Assembly: GCF_000633595.2 (NCBI RefSeq)
Contig: NZ_JIBU02000001.1
Location: forward strand, 1 to 64,000
Source of the DNA: Clostridium drakei
GTDB taxonomy: Bacteria; Bacillota; Clostridia; Clostridiales; Clostridiaceae
DNA length: 64,000 nucleotides
Direction: 5' to 3'
The notes under the pieces are model-generated. The model was not told the DNA's origin and ran no database searches. It saw nothing but the letters and a program-made list of their open reading frames with translations. The first letter of the stretch is position 1. Each line of letters opens with the position of its first letter. Below are positions 34,947-45,521 of this stretch, in pieces. Both the position numbers and the translations under genes were made by a program.

Positions 34947-35804
34947 ATGAAGATTTTTAGAAATAAACTGGCAGTAGCGATTGTGGTACTGTCAGTTACA
35001 TTTTTAGTTTTAATTTCACAAAGTATCAAGAGGGATAAAATGTTTTTTTTGGGTAATGGCATAGGTTTTACTTTTAATTCAGTTCAAGGTGGTATATATA
35101 ACTTTAATAATAAAATAAAACAATCAGTAAGTTTTATTTTTAGTTTTTCTAGTGTAAAAAAAGAAAATGAAGATTTAAAAAAGAAAAATAACGAATTAGA
35201 AAGCAAACTTATAGAATATAATTCAATTAAAAGTCAAAATACAGAATTAAAAAATATGCTTAATTTTAAAGAACAAAATTCAGATTATAATTATATAGGC
35301 TGTGACATAATAGGAAAAAGTGGAAATGGGATGTTGGATCAGTTTTATATAAATAAGGGAAGTAAGGATGGTATAGAAAAGCAGCGTATAGCTATAGCAG
35401 ACGGAGGACTTTTAGTAGGTCAAGTAACTTCTGTAGGAAGCAATTGGGCTATAATTCAAACATTGGGCAATGAAAATATTGCAGTAAGTGGTATTGTAGA
35501 GAGTACTAATGAGAATGGTATAGTTAGAGGGTATAAAGATACTAATAATAGATTGCTTGCAAAATTATATTACCTTCCTCAAACTTCTAATATAAAAGTT
35601 GGAGATGCAATTGTAACATCTGGAGCTACAACTGATGATATAGGAAACTATCCTAAGGGTATTAGAATAGGCTCTGTAACAGAAATAGAAGATGATAAAG
35701 GTAAGGTAATGAAAAATGCTGTAATTAAACCTTATGTTGATTTTAATAAACTTGAGAAAGTTCTTATAGTTGTGCCTAAAAACAAAATAGATGTTAAGCA
35801 ATAA
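34947..35804 (+). CDS. mreC: Rod shape-determining protein MreC
   Basis: 285 residues: one N-terminal membrane helix (about 8-27), a coiled coil (about 65-100, EDLKKKNNELESKLIEYNSI) and two extracytoplasmic beta-barrel domains. MreC links MreB to PBP2 and activates wall elongation. It starts 12 bases after mreB with a poor ribosome binding site, suggesting coupled translation. Confidence 0.92.
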   Translation: MKIFRNKLAVAIVVLSVTFLVLISQSIKRDKMFFLGNGIGFTFNSVQGGIYNFNNKIKQSVSFIFSFSSVKKENEDLKKKNNELESKLIEYNSIKSQNTELKNMLNFKEQNSDYNYIGCDIIGKSGNGMLDQFYINKGSKDGIEKQRIAIADGGLLVGQVTSVGSNWAIIQTLGNENIAVSGIVESTNENGIVRGYKDTNNRLLAKLYYLPQTSNIKVGDAIVTSGATTDDIGNYPKGIRIGSVTEIEDDKGKVMKNAVIKPYVDFNKLEKVLIVVPKNKIDVKQ

Positions 35805-35815
35805 GGTGATATAAA

Positions 35816-36307
35816 ATGAGAAAAATATTAGTTCTATTTCTTTTATCAATTTTATTTTTTATGTTGGATAATGTAATTATGCCATTTTTAGCCATTAAAA
35901 CCATATATCCTAGCTTACTTTTAGTATTCTGTATATGTTATTCTATTGTAAATGGGAAATGGGAAGGTTTGTGGCTTGGAGTCTTTTGTGGTATACTTCA
36001 GGATTCATATTTTATAAATGGATTTGGAGTAAATGCATTTGCTAATATGATTATATGTTTAATAGCAGGATTCATAGGTGAAAACATATTTAAGGAAAAG
36101 AGTATGATCCCTATAGGATCATGTTTTTTACTAACTCTTTTGAAAGGGTTAATTTTAGTTTCAATATTATACTTAAATAAAATATATACAGATATAAGCA
36201 GTATATTCTTTATAAGTCTTTATGCTATGGTTATAAGCATTATAATGTACAAGAAAATTTACAGACTATGTGGAAAGCAATATATGCAGCGAAGATGGAA
36301 ATTTTAG
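35816..36307 (+). CDS. mreD: Rod shape-determining protein MreD
   Basis: 163 residues with five or six predicted membrane helices and short loops, typical of MreD. It completes the mreBCD set. AAGGTGAT precedes ATG 35816 and the PBP2 gene starts 15 bases downstream. Confidence 0.88.
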   Translation: MRKILVLFLLSILFFMLDNVIMPFLAIKTIYPSLLLVFCICYSIVNGKWEGLWLGVFCGILQDSYFINGFGVNAFANMIICLIAGFIGENIFKEKSMIPIGSCFLLTLLKGLILVSILYLNKIYTDISSIFFISLYAMVISIIMYKKIYRLCGKQYMQRRWKF

Positions 36308-36322
36308 AGGAATGGTGATTTG

Positions 36323-38983
36323 ATGGAAGATAAGAAAGAAAGAAAATTTACTCGTTATACTGCTTTAATAGTAATAATGGTAATTATATTTACTGCTATT
36401 GCTTCAAGATTATTTTTTCTTCAAATCCTTGATGGTGAATTATATAGTGAAAAAGCAAATAATAAGTCTATAAGAGAGATACCAGAAGCTGCACCAAGGG
36501 GAAAAATTTTAGATAAAAATGGTTCCATATTAGCTTCAAGTAATTTAATTTATATGCTAGTTTATAATCAAACGGACGAAAGTGATAAGCATTTTTTTGA
36601 TACTATGAGTAAGGTATTTAAACTTCTTGATGAAAACGGAGAAACTCAAAAAGATGATTTTGAGCTTAAAGTAAATCCATATAGTTTTCAATTTAGAGGT
36701 GATAATGACAAAACTAAGAGAATACTTGAAATAAAGTTTAAAACGGATAGAGGATTTGCAGATGAAATAAAAAATAAGCTATATAAAGGTAAAAAAACTG
36801 ATCTTACAAGTGCAGAAAAAGCAAAAGTTGAAGAAGAACTTCTTAAAATAACACCAGAAGAAACCTTTAAGAAGCTTGTAAAGCAATATAAAATTGATGA
36901 TAAAAAATACTCTGTAGATGAGCAGAGAAGATTTATGATAATAAAAGATACATTAAAAATGAATAGTTTTTCAGGATATAAGCCAGCAGTAGTTGCAACT
37001 AATATAAAAAAGGAAACGGCATTTAAATTTTATCAAATGTTAAATGAGTTCCCTGGTATAGATGTAACTACACAGCCTATGAGAACTTATGAAAATGGAG
37101 AGTTAGCATCTTCTATTTTAGGATATATATCTAAAATAGATTCAAATGATGATAAATATGCAGAAAAGGGATATGATGCTAGTACAGATTATACAGGTAA
37201 AGCTGGAATTGAAGGTACTTTTGAGGATAGACTTAAGGGATCTAAAGGTGGAAAAATTGTAAAACTTAATAAACAAGGAAGAATACTTGAAGAACTTGGA
37301 AAAAGAGATCCTTATCCAGGTCAAACAATTCAACTTACTATAGATAAAGATGTTCAGGCTGCCACAGAAAAGGCATTAGATGATAGGATGAACTATTTAA
37401 GAGCAAATCCTTCTGAACAGCAGGGGTCTTATACGGCTAATGCTACTAGAGGAGCAGCTGTAGCTATAGATGTAAATACTGGTGCTGTAGTAGCACTAGC
37501 AAGCAGACCGGGTTTTGATCCAAATGCTTTTGCAGCACCCGGAGGTTTATCTTCTGATTTGTATAATACTTATTATCCTGATATAGCAGAAGCTGGAAAA
37601 CGGTATATTAAAAACATGGGTATTTCAGGTGGCAGTGAAGAAGATACATTAAATAAATTATTTCCTGTAGATAAAAGTGTAAAAGGTAAAACAGTAAGGC
37701 AAGATGCTAAAGATATATTACCAAAACCATTATTTAATTATGCTACTCAATCAAGATCTATGCCAGGTTCTACTTTCAAAATGATGACAGCAATTGCAGG
37801 GCTTGAAAGCGGTGTAATAACTCCAGATTTTGGTATGAACGATGAAGCCAAGTTTGATAAAGGCGGAAATCATTGGGTACATTTTGACTCAGATGGTCCA
37901 AATGGATGGGTAGATTTGACAAAAGCTATAGAAAAATCCAGTAACCCATATTTTATGACTGTAGGTAAAATGCTTAGGAATAAATATGATGATGATATTT
38001 TAGCTAAATATGCATGGAGATTTGGATTAGGAGCTGACCCTACTTCAGATTCTAAAAAATCTACAGGACTAGAAATACCTGAGGCGTTTGGGCAAGTATT
38101 TAACAGCTGGTCTTTGAAAAATACTTATTCTCAAACGTATTTATGGACAACTATGGAAACTTTAAAAGCTGGATCAGATGATAGGGGAAATAAGTTTACT
38201 TCCATAGATATATATGATAGAGATGGAGATTCAAGTAAGGTTAAGAGCATAAAAAGTGATATAAAGAAGCAGATACAAAGCTCTATAAAAGATGGAGATA
38301 AAGCTTTTAACAAGGATACTTATAAAGGTTTGATTAACAATTTAATACAGGAAGATCCTCAGTATAATGGTAAAAGTATAAGTGACAAGGAAATGAAATC
38401 TATAATAAATGCCATTTATTATATAGCAGTTTCAGATGCTAACAGCCAGATTAGAGCAGGATTTAGTATGTATGATGCTTCTATAGGTCAAGGTATAGAT
38501 GCATTCACTCCGGTTCAATTGGCAAATTATATTGCAACTATTGCCAACGGTGGAACAAGATATAATGTACATCTTGTAGACAAATTTTTGGATGCTAATG
38601 GAAAACTAATTGAGCAGGTTAAGCCTGAAGTTGCAGAAAAAACAGGAGTCAAACAGGAAACTTTAGATGCAGTTAAAGCTGGAATGAATGCAGTTAATGA
38701 AAAAGGTACTGCAGCGCAAGCGTTTCAAGGTTTCACTATACCAACAGCAGGAAAAACAGGTACAGCGACTATAGCTAATGATCAAGAAAGCTTTGGAAGA
38801 ACAGATACAGCAGTATATGTTGGATTTGCACCTTCAGATAAGCCTCAAATAGCTGTATGTGTTATGCTGTATGATGGTGGTCATGGTAGTGGAGCAGCTT
38901 ATGTTGCAAGAAGTATGTATGAAGCATATTTTAAAGTAGGTAGTAGTAATACTCCAAAAAGTGACACGTCTACACAAAATTAA
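36323..38983 (+). CDS. mrdA: Penicillin-binding protein 2 (elongasome transpeptidase), copy 1
   Basis: 886 residues: an N-terminal membrane helix (about 12-34), a PBP dimerisation domain, and a class B transpeptidase domain with active-site STFK (in MPGSTFKMM), SSN (SSNPYF) and KTGTA. It is longer than many PBP2 proteins owing to a clostridial-type insertion between the SxN and KTG motifs (about 610-700). It cross-links peptidoglycan for elongation with RodA. The following gene is a close duplicate. ATG at 36323, TTG at 36320 rejected. Confidence 0.93.
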   Translation: MEDKKERKFTRYTALIVIMVIIFTAIASRLFFLQILDGELYSEKANNKSIREIPEAAPRGKILDKNGSILASSNLIYMLVYNQTDESDKHFFDTMSKVFKLLDENGETQKDDFELKVNPYSFQFRGDNDKTKRILEIKFKTDRGFADEIKNKLYKGKKTDLTSAEKAKVEEELLKITPEETFKKLVKQYKIDDKKYSVDEQRRFMIIKDTLKMNSFSGYKPAVVATNIKKETAFKFYQMLNEFPGIDVTTQPMRTYENGELASSILGYISKIDSNDDKYAEKGYDASTDYTGKAGIEGTFEDRLKGSKGGKIVKLNKQGRILEELGKRDPYPGQTIQLTIDKDVQAATEKALDDRMNYLRANPSEQQGSYTANATRGAAVAIDVNTGAVVALASRPGFDPNAFAAPGGLSSDLYNTYYPDIAEAGKRYIKNMGISGGSEEDTLNKLFPVDKSVKGKTVRQDAKDILPKPLFNYATQSRSMPGSTFKMMTAIAGLESGVITPDFGMNDEAKFDKGGNHWVHFDSDGPNGWVDLTKAIEKSSNPYFMTVGKMLRNKYDDDILAKYAWRFGLGADPTSDSKKSTGLEIPEAFGQVFNSWSLKNTYSQTYLWTTMETLKAGSDDRGNKFTSIDIYDRDGDSSKVKSIKSDIKKQIQSSIKDGDKAFNKDTYKGLINNLIQEDPQYNGKSISDKEMKSIINAIYYIAVSDANSQIRAGFSMYDASIGQGIDAFTPVQLANYIATIANGGTRYNVHLVDKFLDANGKLIEQVKPEVAEKTGVKQETLDAVKAGMNAVNEKGTAAQAFQGFTIPTAGKTGTATIANDQESFGRTDTAVYVGFAPSDKPQIAVCVMLYDGGHGSGAAYVARSMYEAYFKVGSSNTPKSDTSTQN

Positions 38984-39003
38984 AATGATATTAGATGAAT
39001 GAA

Positions 39004-39046
39004 AGATATATGCAATCAAAAAAATGATTGTATATGTCTTTTTTAT
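39004..39046 (+). terminator. Terminator between the two PBP2 genes
   Basis: AGATATATGCAATC (39004-39017) pairs with 39026-39039, followed by TTTTTTATTTT. Confidence 0.8.
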
Positions 39047-39141
39047 TTTGTATTAAAAGTACTCAGATACCTTATATTGAAGTATTATGAATATTATGGT
39101 ATTAATTATATATAATGAAATTTTAGGGGAATGGTGATTTA

Positions 39142-41796
39142 ATGGAAGGTAGAAAAGAAAGAAAGTTTACTCGTTATACTGCTTTAATATTAATAATGGT
39201 AATTATATTTACTGCTATTGCTGGAAAATTATTTTTTCTTCAAGTTCTAGATGGTGAATTTTATAGTGAGATGGCAAGTAATAAGTCCATAAGAGAGATA
39301 TCAGAAGCTGCACCAAGGGGAAATATTTTAGATAAAAATGGTTCGGTATTGGCTAAAAGTGTTCAAACTTATAAGTTAGTTTATAATCAAACAGATGAAA
39401 GTGACAAACATTTTTTTGATACTATGAGTAAGGTATTTGATATTCTTGATAAAAGTGGAGAAACTCAAAAAGATGATTTCGAACTTAAGATAAATCCATA
39501 TAGCTTTCAGTTTAGAGGGGATGATGATGGGACTAAAAGGATACTTGAAATAAAGTTTAAAACAGATAGAGGCTTTGCAGACGAAATAAAAAATAAACTA
39601 TATAAAAATAAGAAAAATAAACTTACAGAGTCGGAAAAAGCAAAAGTTGATGAAGAACTTCTTAAAATAACACCAGAAGAAACTTTTAAAAAGCTTGTAA
39701 AGAAATATAAAATTGATGATAAAAAATACTCTATAGATCAGCAGAGAAGATTTATGATAATAAAAGATACATTAAAAATGAATAGTTTTTCTGTATACAA
39801 ACCAGCAGTAGTTGCAACTAATATAAAGCAGGAAACTGCATTTAAATTTTATCAAATGTTAAATGAGTTGCCTGGTATAGACGTAATTAGAGAACCTATG
39901 AGAAGTTATCCAAATGGAGAATTAGCATCTGCTGTTTTAGGATATATATCTAAAATAGGTTCAAATGATGATAAATATATAGAAAAAGGATATGATGTTA
40001 GTACAGATTACATAGGTCAATCTGGAATTGAAGGTGCTTTTGAGGATAGACTTAAGGGATCTAAGGGTGGTGAAATTGCAAAACTTAACAAGCAAGGGAG
40101 AAAAATTGAAGAACTTGGGAAAAGGGATCCTTATCCAGGGCAAACTATACAACTTACAATAGATAAAGATGTACAAAAAGCTACAGAAGATGCCTTGGAT
40201 CAAAGAATGAAAGAACTTAGAGATAACCCTTCACAGGGCAGCTCTTATACAGCTAATGCTACAAGAGGAGCAGCTGTAGCTATAGATGTAAATACTGGTG
40301 CTGTAATAGCACTAGTCAGCAGACCAGGTTTTGATCCTAATGCTTTTGCAGCACCAGGAGGTCTATCTTCTGATTTATATAATACTTACTATCCAGATAT
40401 TGCAGAGGCTGGAAAGCAATACATTGAAAAAATGGGTATTGCAGGAGAAAATGAAGATGACACATTAAATAAATTGTTTCCTGTAGATACAAGTGTAAAA
40501 GGTAAAACCATAAGAAAGGACCTTAAAGATACATTACCAAAGCCATTATTTAATTATGCAACTCAATCGAGAGCTATGCCAGGATCTACTTTTAAAATGA
40601 TGACAGCAATTGCAGGGCTTGAAACTGGAGTAATAACTCCAGATTTTGGTGTAGATGATGAAATGTACTTTGATAAAGGTGGCGGAATGGCTGGAAGAGT
40701 ATATTTTAGAGATGATGGTGTAAATGGATGGGTAGATTTAGCAAGAGCTATAGAAAAATCAAGTAACCCATATTTTATGACTGTAGGTAAAAAGCTTAGA
40801 GATAAGTATGATGATGATATTTTAGCTAAATATGCATGGAAATTTGGATTAGGAGCTGATCCTACTTCATCTAGTGCTAATTATTCTACAGGATTAGAGA
40901 TACCAGAAGCTTTTGGACAAGTATATAACCTTTGGTCTTTAAAAAATAATTATGCTCAAACATATTTGTGGAAAACTGAAGAAGTATTAAAATCTGGATC
41001 AGATGACAGAGGAAATAAGTGTACTTCTATAGACATATATGATAGAGATGGAGATTCAAGTAAGGTTAAAAAAATAAAAAGTGATATAAAGACTCAGATA
41101 CAGAACTCAATAAAGGATGGAGATAAAGCTTTTAGTAAGGATACTTATACAAGTTTAATTAACAGTTTAATACAGGAAGATTCTCAGTATAAAGATAAGA
41201 GTATAAGTGACAAAGAAATAAAATCTATGATAAGCGTTATTTATAATGTAACAGTTTCGGATGCTAATAGCCAGATTAGAGCAGGATTTAGTATGTATGA
41301 TGCATCTATAGGTCAAGGTATAGATGAATTTACTCCAGTTCAATTGGCAAATTATATTGCAACTATTGCTAATGGTGGAACAAGGTACAGTGTACATATT
41401 GTAGATAAGTTTTTAGATGCTGATGGAAAGCTAATTGAACAGGTTAAGCCTGAAATTGCAGAAAAGACAGGGGTCAAACAAGAAACTTTGGATGCAGTTA
41501 AAGCTGGAATGAATGCAGTTAATGAAAAAGGTACTGCCAAAGAAGCATTTAATGGTTTCACTATACAAACAGCAGGAAAAACAGGTACAGCCACTATATC
41601 CAATGATGCACAAAGTTTTGGAAGAACAGATACAGCAGTTTATGTTGGATTTGCACCTTCAGATAACCCTAAAATAGCTGTATGTGTTATGATATATGAT
41701 GGCGGTCATGGTAGTGGAGCAGCTTATGTTGCAAGAAGTATGTATGAAGCATTTTTCAAAATAAGCAATAATAGTAACAGTAACAATGGTAATTAG
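39142..41796 (+). CDS. Penicillin-binding protein 2, copy 2 (tandem duplicate)
   Basis: 884 residues, colinear with copy 1 and nearly identical over long stretches, including the N-terminal segment RKFTRYTAL and the active-site motifs STFK, SSN and KTGTA. Both copies are therefore predicted to be active. The leader (GGGGAATGGTGATT before ATG) also matches copy 1. Differences cluster around residues 45-75, the 500-540 loop and the C-terminal Ser/Asn tail. It may serve a different stage such as sporulation, or give beta-lactam tolerance (inference). Confidence 0.93.
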   Translation: MEGRKERKFTRYTALILIMVIIFTAIAGKLFFLQVLDGEFYSEMASNKSIREISEAAPRGNILDKNGSVLAKSVQTYKLVYNQTDESDKHFFDTMSKVFDILDKSGETQKDDFELKINPYSFQFRGDDDGTKRILEIKFKTDRGFADEIKNKLYKNKKNKLTESEKAKVDEELLKITPEETFKKLVKKYKIDDKKYSIDQQRRFMIIKDTLKMNSFSVYKPAVVATNIKQETAFKFYQMLNELPGIDVIREPMRSYPNGELASAVLGYISKIGSNDDKYIEKGYDVSTDYIGQSGIEGAFEDRLKGSKGGEIAKLNKQGRKIEELGKRDPYPGQTIQLTIDKDVQKATEDALDQRMKELRDNPSQGSSYTANATRGAAVAIDVNTGAVIALVSRPGFDPNAFAAPGGLSSDLYNTYYPDIAEAGKQYIEKMGIAGENEDDTLNKLFPVDTSVKGKTIRKDLKDTLPKPLFNYATQSRAMPGSTFKMMTAIAGLETGVITPDFGVDDEMYFDKGGGMAGRVYFRDDGVNGWVDLARAIEKSSNPYFMTVGKKLRDKYDDDILAKYAWKFGLGADPTSSSANYSTGLEIPEAFGQVYNLWSLKNNYAQTYLWKTEEVLKSGSDDRGNKCTSIDIYDRDGDSSKVKKIKSDIKTQIQNSIKDGDKAFSKDTYTSLINSLIQEDSQYKDKSISDKEIKSMISVIYNVTVSDANSQIRAGFSMYDASIGQGIDEFTPVQLANYIATIANGGTRYSVHIVDKFLDADGKLIEQVKPEIAEKTGVKQETLDAVKAGMNAVNEKGTAKEAFNGFTIQTAGKTGTATISNDAQSFGRTDTAVYVGFAPSDNPKIAVCVMIYDGGHGSGAAYVARSMYEAFFKISNNSNSNNGN

Positions 41797-41846
41797 TAGT
41801 TAAATGAGTATATTTATTCAAAATCAAATAGTGTTAGTTGTTATAA

Positions 41847-41890
41847 AAAGACATATACAAGGAAAAAATGCTTGTATATATCTTTTTTTT
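41847..41890 (+). terminator. Terminator after PBP2 copy 2
   Basis: AGACATATACAAG pairs with CTTGTATATATCT around a 9-base loop and is followed by eight Ts. It resembles the terminator after copy 1, suggesting duplication of the whole unit. Confidence 0.85.
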
Positions 41891-41974
41891 AAAATAAAAT
41901 TGACTTAGAAGGATTTAAAATTTTAATGTTGAAATATTACATTGATGTGACTTGTAAATTTATGGAGGTCTAAT

Positions 41975-42607
41975 ATGGTAGATAGTAGTCTTATAATTAA
42001 AGGCAATAGAGATGGAATAAATGTAATTATTAATATGAATAAGTTTAAAGATTTTGATGATATGCTCGAAAATTTAACAGAGAGGTTGTCGAAAGGTAAA
42101 ATTTTTTATAAAGGATGCACTTTAAAAATAACCACTGAACTTAAGTATATAACTGAAAAAGACTTTAGAAAATTAAAGGATGTTTTATTTGAAGAATTTT
42201 TAATAAAAGATTGTATTATGGAAGATAAAGACGAAAAAAGTAGTAAAGTTTTTTCAGGAATCTATGAAGGACGTACAAAATTTTTGAGACGTACTGTAAG
42301 AAGTGGTCAAATTATAAATTACCCAGGAAATGTAGTTATAATTGGAGACGTAAATGCAGGATCTGAAATATATGCAGATGGAAATATAATAGTTTTAGGT
42401 GCATTAAAAGGCTATGCTCATGCAGGATTTGGAGGGAATTCTAAAGCTATTGTAGCAGCTTTCTATCTTCAGCCTGAAATACTTCAAATCGCAAATGTAA
42501 TGACCAGATCTCCAGAAGATAGTGATAAACCTCAATATCCAGAGGTTGCTAGAGTAAAAGGAGGGACAATAATTGTAGAACCATATTTACCTAATAAATT
42601 TATATAA
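41975..42607 (+). CDS. minC: Septum site-determining protein MinC
   Basis: 210 residues: an N-terminal FtsZ-inhibiting domain and a C-terminal beta-helix with the MinC signature [20 protein letters not shown] and [10 protein letters not shown]. It blocks division at the poles together with MinD. GGAGG precedes the ATG. First gene of minCDE. Confidence 0.92.
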   Translation: MVDSSLIIKGNRDGINVIINMNKFKDFDDMLENLTERLSKGKIFYKGCTLKITTELKYITEKDFRKLKDVLFEEFLIKDCIMEDKDEKSSKVFSGIYEGRTKFLRRTVRSGQIINYPGNVVIIGDVNAGSEIYADGNIIVLGALKGYAHAGFGGNSKAIVAAFYLQPEILQIANVMTRSPEDSDKPQYPEVARVKGGTIIVEPYLPNKFI

Positions 42608-42665
42608 AGGTTTATTATTAAATAATAACTTGTAATTTTAAATTAGTTTAATGGAGGTAGTGTAA

Positions 42666-43463
42666 ATGGGAGAAGCTATTGTAGTAACATCAGGAAAGGG
42701 TGGAGTAGGTAAAACTACTACTACAGCTAATATTGGAACAGGACTTGCATCATTAGGTAAAAGTGTTGTAGTAGTTGATGGGGATACAGGTCTTAGAAAT
42801 CTTGATGTTTTGATGGGGCTTGAGAATAGAATAGTATTTACGTTGTTAGACGTAATAGAAGATAAATGTAAATTAAAACAAGCTCTTATTAGAGATAAAA
42901 GATTACCAAATTTATATCTTTTACCAACAGCTCAAACAAGAGATAAGGATGATATAAGCACAAATCAAATGATTAAATTAATATCAGAATTAAAAAAGGA
43001 ATTTGATTATGTTATCATAGATTGTCCTGCCGGAATTGAGCAAGGATTTGAAAATTCTGTAGTTAGTTCAGATAGAGCATTAATTGTAGTAAATCCAGAA
43101 GTTACATCTGTGAGAGATTCAGATAGGGTCATTGGGAAATTGGATGCTAAGGGATTGGAAAATCACCAACTCATAATAAATAGAATAAGCTATGAAATGG
43201 TTAAAAATGGTAATATGTTAGACGTAAATGACATATTAGATAGTTTGGCTATAGAACTTATAGGTGTGGTTCCAGATGATAAAAATATAACTGTTTCAAC
43301 TAATAAGGGAGAACCTATAGTTTTAGATGCTAATGCTGTAGCAGGACAAGCATTTAGAAATATAGCCAAAAGAATAGTTGGAGAAAAGGTACCTTTTATG
43401 GATTTGAGTAATGACAAAGAAGGCTTTTTTTCAGGAATTAAGAAGTTATTTGGTATTAAGTAG
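42666..43463 (+). CDS. minD: Septum site-determining ATPase MinD
   Basis: 265 residues with the deviant Walker A GKGGVGKTT at the N-terminus, VVDGDTGLRNLDV, and a C-terminal amphipathic membrane-targeting helix (FFSGIKKLFGIK). It recruits MinC to the membrane and is controlled by MinE, encoded next. AGGAGG-type site precedes ATG. Confidence 0.95.
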   Translation: MGEAIVVTSGKGGVGKTTTTANIGTGLASLGKSVVVVDGDTGLRNLDVLMGLENRIVFTLLDVIEDKCKLKQALIRDKRLPNLYLLPTAQTRDKDDISTNQMIKLISELKKEFDYVIIDCPAGIEQGFENSVVSSDRALIVVNPEVTSVRDSDRVIGKLDAKGLENHQLIINRISYEMVKNGNMLDVNDILDSLAIELIGVVPDDKNITVSTNKGEPIVLDANAVAGQAFRNIAKRIVGEKVPFMDLSNDKEGFFSGIKKLFGIK

Positions 43464-43475
43464 GAGGGTGTTAAA

Positions 43476-43745
43476 ATGGATTTATTTAAAATGTTTTCGC
43501 AGAAGCCTTCCTCGAAAGATGTAGCTAAAGAGAGATTAAAATTGATTTTAATACATGATAGATCAAGTATATCTCCAGAAATACTTGAGTCAATAAAAGA
43601 AGATATACTTAAAGTATTATCTAAATATATGGAAATAGATGATGGTGAAATAGAGGTAAAAATGGCTAAAATGGAAGAGCTTGATGGGGATTCACCAGCT
43701 TTAATTGCAAGTATACCAGTAAAAAGGATAAAAATTGATAAATAA
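43476..43745 (+). CDS. minE: Cell division topological specificity factor MinE
   Basis: 89 residues: an N-terminal MinD-interacting segment (SKDVAKERLKLILIHDR) and a C-terminal topological-specificity domain. MinE makes MinD oscillate. Its presence alongside MinCD is usual in clostridia but not in Bacillus, which uses DivIVA instead. Confidence 0.92.
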   Translation: MDLFKMFSQKPSSKDVAKERLKLILIHDRSSISPEILESIKEDILKVLSKYMEIDDGEIEVKMAKMEELDGDSPALIASIPVKRIKIDK

Positions 43746-43806
43746 GACATGTATAAACTATATGTTAAAGAATTAAAATAGGAATAGATTTTTTTTTAGT
43801 GTGTGG

Positions 43807-43812
43807 TATAAT
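43807..43812 (+). promoter_or_regulatory. Candidate -10 box of rodA
   Basis: TATAAT 24 bases before the rodA ATG; the -35 (TAGATT near 43785) is poor. Confidence 0.4.
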
Positions 43813-43835
43813 CATATTTATTGGAGGTAGAAAAC

Positions 43836-44957
43836 ATGCTAGAAAAAGTTACCTTGGATAGAAGGCTTTTAAAAGAATTAGATTTTGTATCGATTATTTC
43901 AGTAATACTTATAGTGTTATTTAGTTGCTTGAATATTTATAGTTCTACTCGTTTAAAGTTTGGATACTATTTTTTAAAACATCAATTAATGTGGTTAGCA
44001 GCAGGGTTGGTATTAACATATGTAATACTTCTATTTGACTATGTCATTATTGAAAATTATGCTGCCATAATTTATTGGTTTGGAGTGTTTTTACTAGTAT
44101 TAAATGATACCATATTTAAATCAACTGTTAATGGAGCAGCTTCTTGGTTGCAAATAGGAGGAGTGCAGTTAATGCAGCCTTCGGAATTTGCAAAATTAGG
44201 AATGATTATAATGATAGCAAAGCAGTTAGATGTTATGGAAGGAAGAATAAATGATGTAAAAAACTTTTTAAAGTTAGCAGGTTATGCTATAATTCCTATG
44301 CTTTTAATAATAAAACAACCTGATATGGGTATGACTATGGTATGTTTCTTTATTGTACTTGGAATGTTTTTTGTAGCAGGCTTGGATTTAAAAGTAATAG
44401 TAGGTGGCCTTGCAAGCTTAGTAGTACTTGTTGCTATTGTTTGGAATTCACCTTTAATGGAAGAATATTGGAAAACCAGATTAACATCATTTATAACTTC
44501 CCAATCAGATGATTTGGGATCAGGATTTCAAGTTGGTCAATCATTAATAGGAATAGGCTCTGGTGGAATTTGGGGAAAAGGATTTTTGAAAGGTACTCAG
44601 GTAGCAGGAGGATATATTCCAGAACAGCATACAGATTTCATATTTTCAGCACTAGGAGAAGAATGGGGACTTGTTGGTGCTTTAGTACTTTTATTGTTGT
44701 ACGGCATACTGATATATAAATTTATAAATATAGCGAGAAACTCAAAGGACAGGTTTGGTTCTATGATATGTGTAGGAATTGTATCTTCGCTGTTATTTTC
44801 CATATATCAAAACATAGGAATGACAATAAAAATAGCACCTATAACTGGAATTGCTCTTCAGTTTATGAGTTATGGAGGTAGTTCAATGCTGACTAGCTTC
44901 ATGGGATTAGCACTGGTTTTAAATGTAGGGATGAGGAAGAAAAAAATTAACTTTTAG
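43836..44957 (+). CDS. rodA: Rod shape-determining protein RodA (SEDS glycosyltransferase)
   Basis: 373 residues, ten-helix SEDS protein with the conserved loop segments [22 protein letters not shown] and a late [15 protein letters not shown] motif, followed by MSYGGSSML. It polymerises glycan strands for PBP2. ATG 43836 follows TTGGAGG; the upstream TTG at 43821 overlaps the ribosome binding site. mgsA follows after 11 bases. Confidence 0.93.
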   Translation: MLEKVTLDRRLLKELDFVSIISVILIVLFSCLNIYSSTRLKFGYYFLKHQLMWLAAGLVLTYVILLFDYVIIENYAAIIYWFGVFLLVLNDTIFKSTVNGAASWLQIGGVQLMQPSEFAKLGMIIMIAKQLDVMEGRINDVKNFLKLAGYAIIPMLLIIKQPDMGMTMVCFFIVLGMFFVAGLDLKVIVGGLASLVVLVAIVWNSPLMEEYWKTRLTSFITSQSDDLGSGFQVGQSLIGIGSGGIWGKGFLKGTQVAGGYIPEQHTDFIFSALGEEWGLVGALVLLLLYGILIYKFINIARNSKDRFGSMICVGIVSSLLFSIYQNIGMTIKIAPITGIALQFMSYGGSSMLTSFMGLALVLNVGMRKKKINF

Positions 44958-44968
44958 GGGGATGTATT

Positions 44969-45349
44969 ATGAAAATTGCGTTCATTGCACATGATAAGAA
45001 GAAAGATGATATAGTTGAATTTGTAAAAAGATATAAAGATGTATTTAAAGACCATGAATTATTTGGGACAGGCACTACAGGAAGAATTATAAACGAAGTT
45101 GTAGGATTAAAGGTTCATAGATTCCTTTCAGGACCTTTAGGCGGTGATCAGCAAATTGGTGCTAGAGTTGCTGAAGGAAATATGGATTTTATAATTTTTT
45201 TAAGAGATCCTCTTACAGCACAACCTCATGAACCTGATGTTTCAGCATTACTTAGAATATGTGATGTTCACTGTATTCCACTTGCTACCAATATAGGTTC
45301 TGCAGAAGTTTTTGTAAAAGCTCTTAAAGCACATGTATTTGAAGAATAA
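44969..45349 (+). CDS. mgsA: Methylglyoxal synthase
   Basis: 126 residues with the MgsA signature [12 protein letters not shown]...[18 protein letters not shown] and the catalytic region [20 protein letters not shown]. It converts dihydroxyacetone phosphate to methylglyoxal, a phosphate-starvation bypass of lower glycolysis. The gene lies 11 bases after rodA, probably in the same transcript, and ends at a terminator. Confidence 0.95.
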   Translation: MKIAFIAHDKKKDDIVEFVKRYKDVFKDHELFGTGTTGRIINEVVGLKVHRFLSGPLGGDQQIGARVAEGNMDFIIFLRDPLTAQPHEPDVSALLRICDVHCIPLATNIGSAEVFVKALKAHVFEE

Positions 45350-45363
45350 AAAAGCAAAGTTAT

Positions 45364-45398
45364 AAAAAACCTTAACTGTGAGTTAGGGTTTTTATTTT
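45364..45398 (+). terminator. Terminator after mgsA
   Basis: AAAACCTTAACT-gtg-AGTTAGGGTTTTT followed by a T-rich run. Confidence 0.85.
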
Positions 45399-45521
45399 TT
45401 ATCATATATGAATATAAGAAATATATTATGACTATCATAAAACAATGTATGTAGAAATATATATATATTAAGTGCTTTGTCACAGTACTTAATATGTTTA
45501 AAATTGGAGGAACATTGGGAT

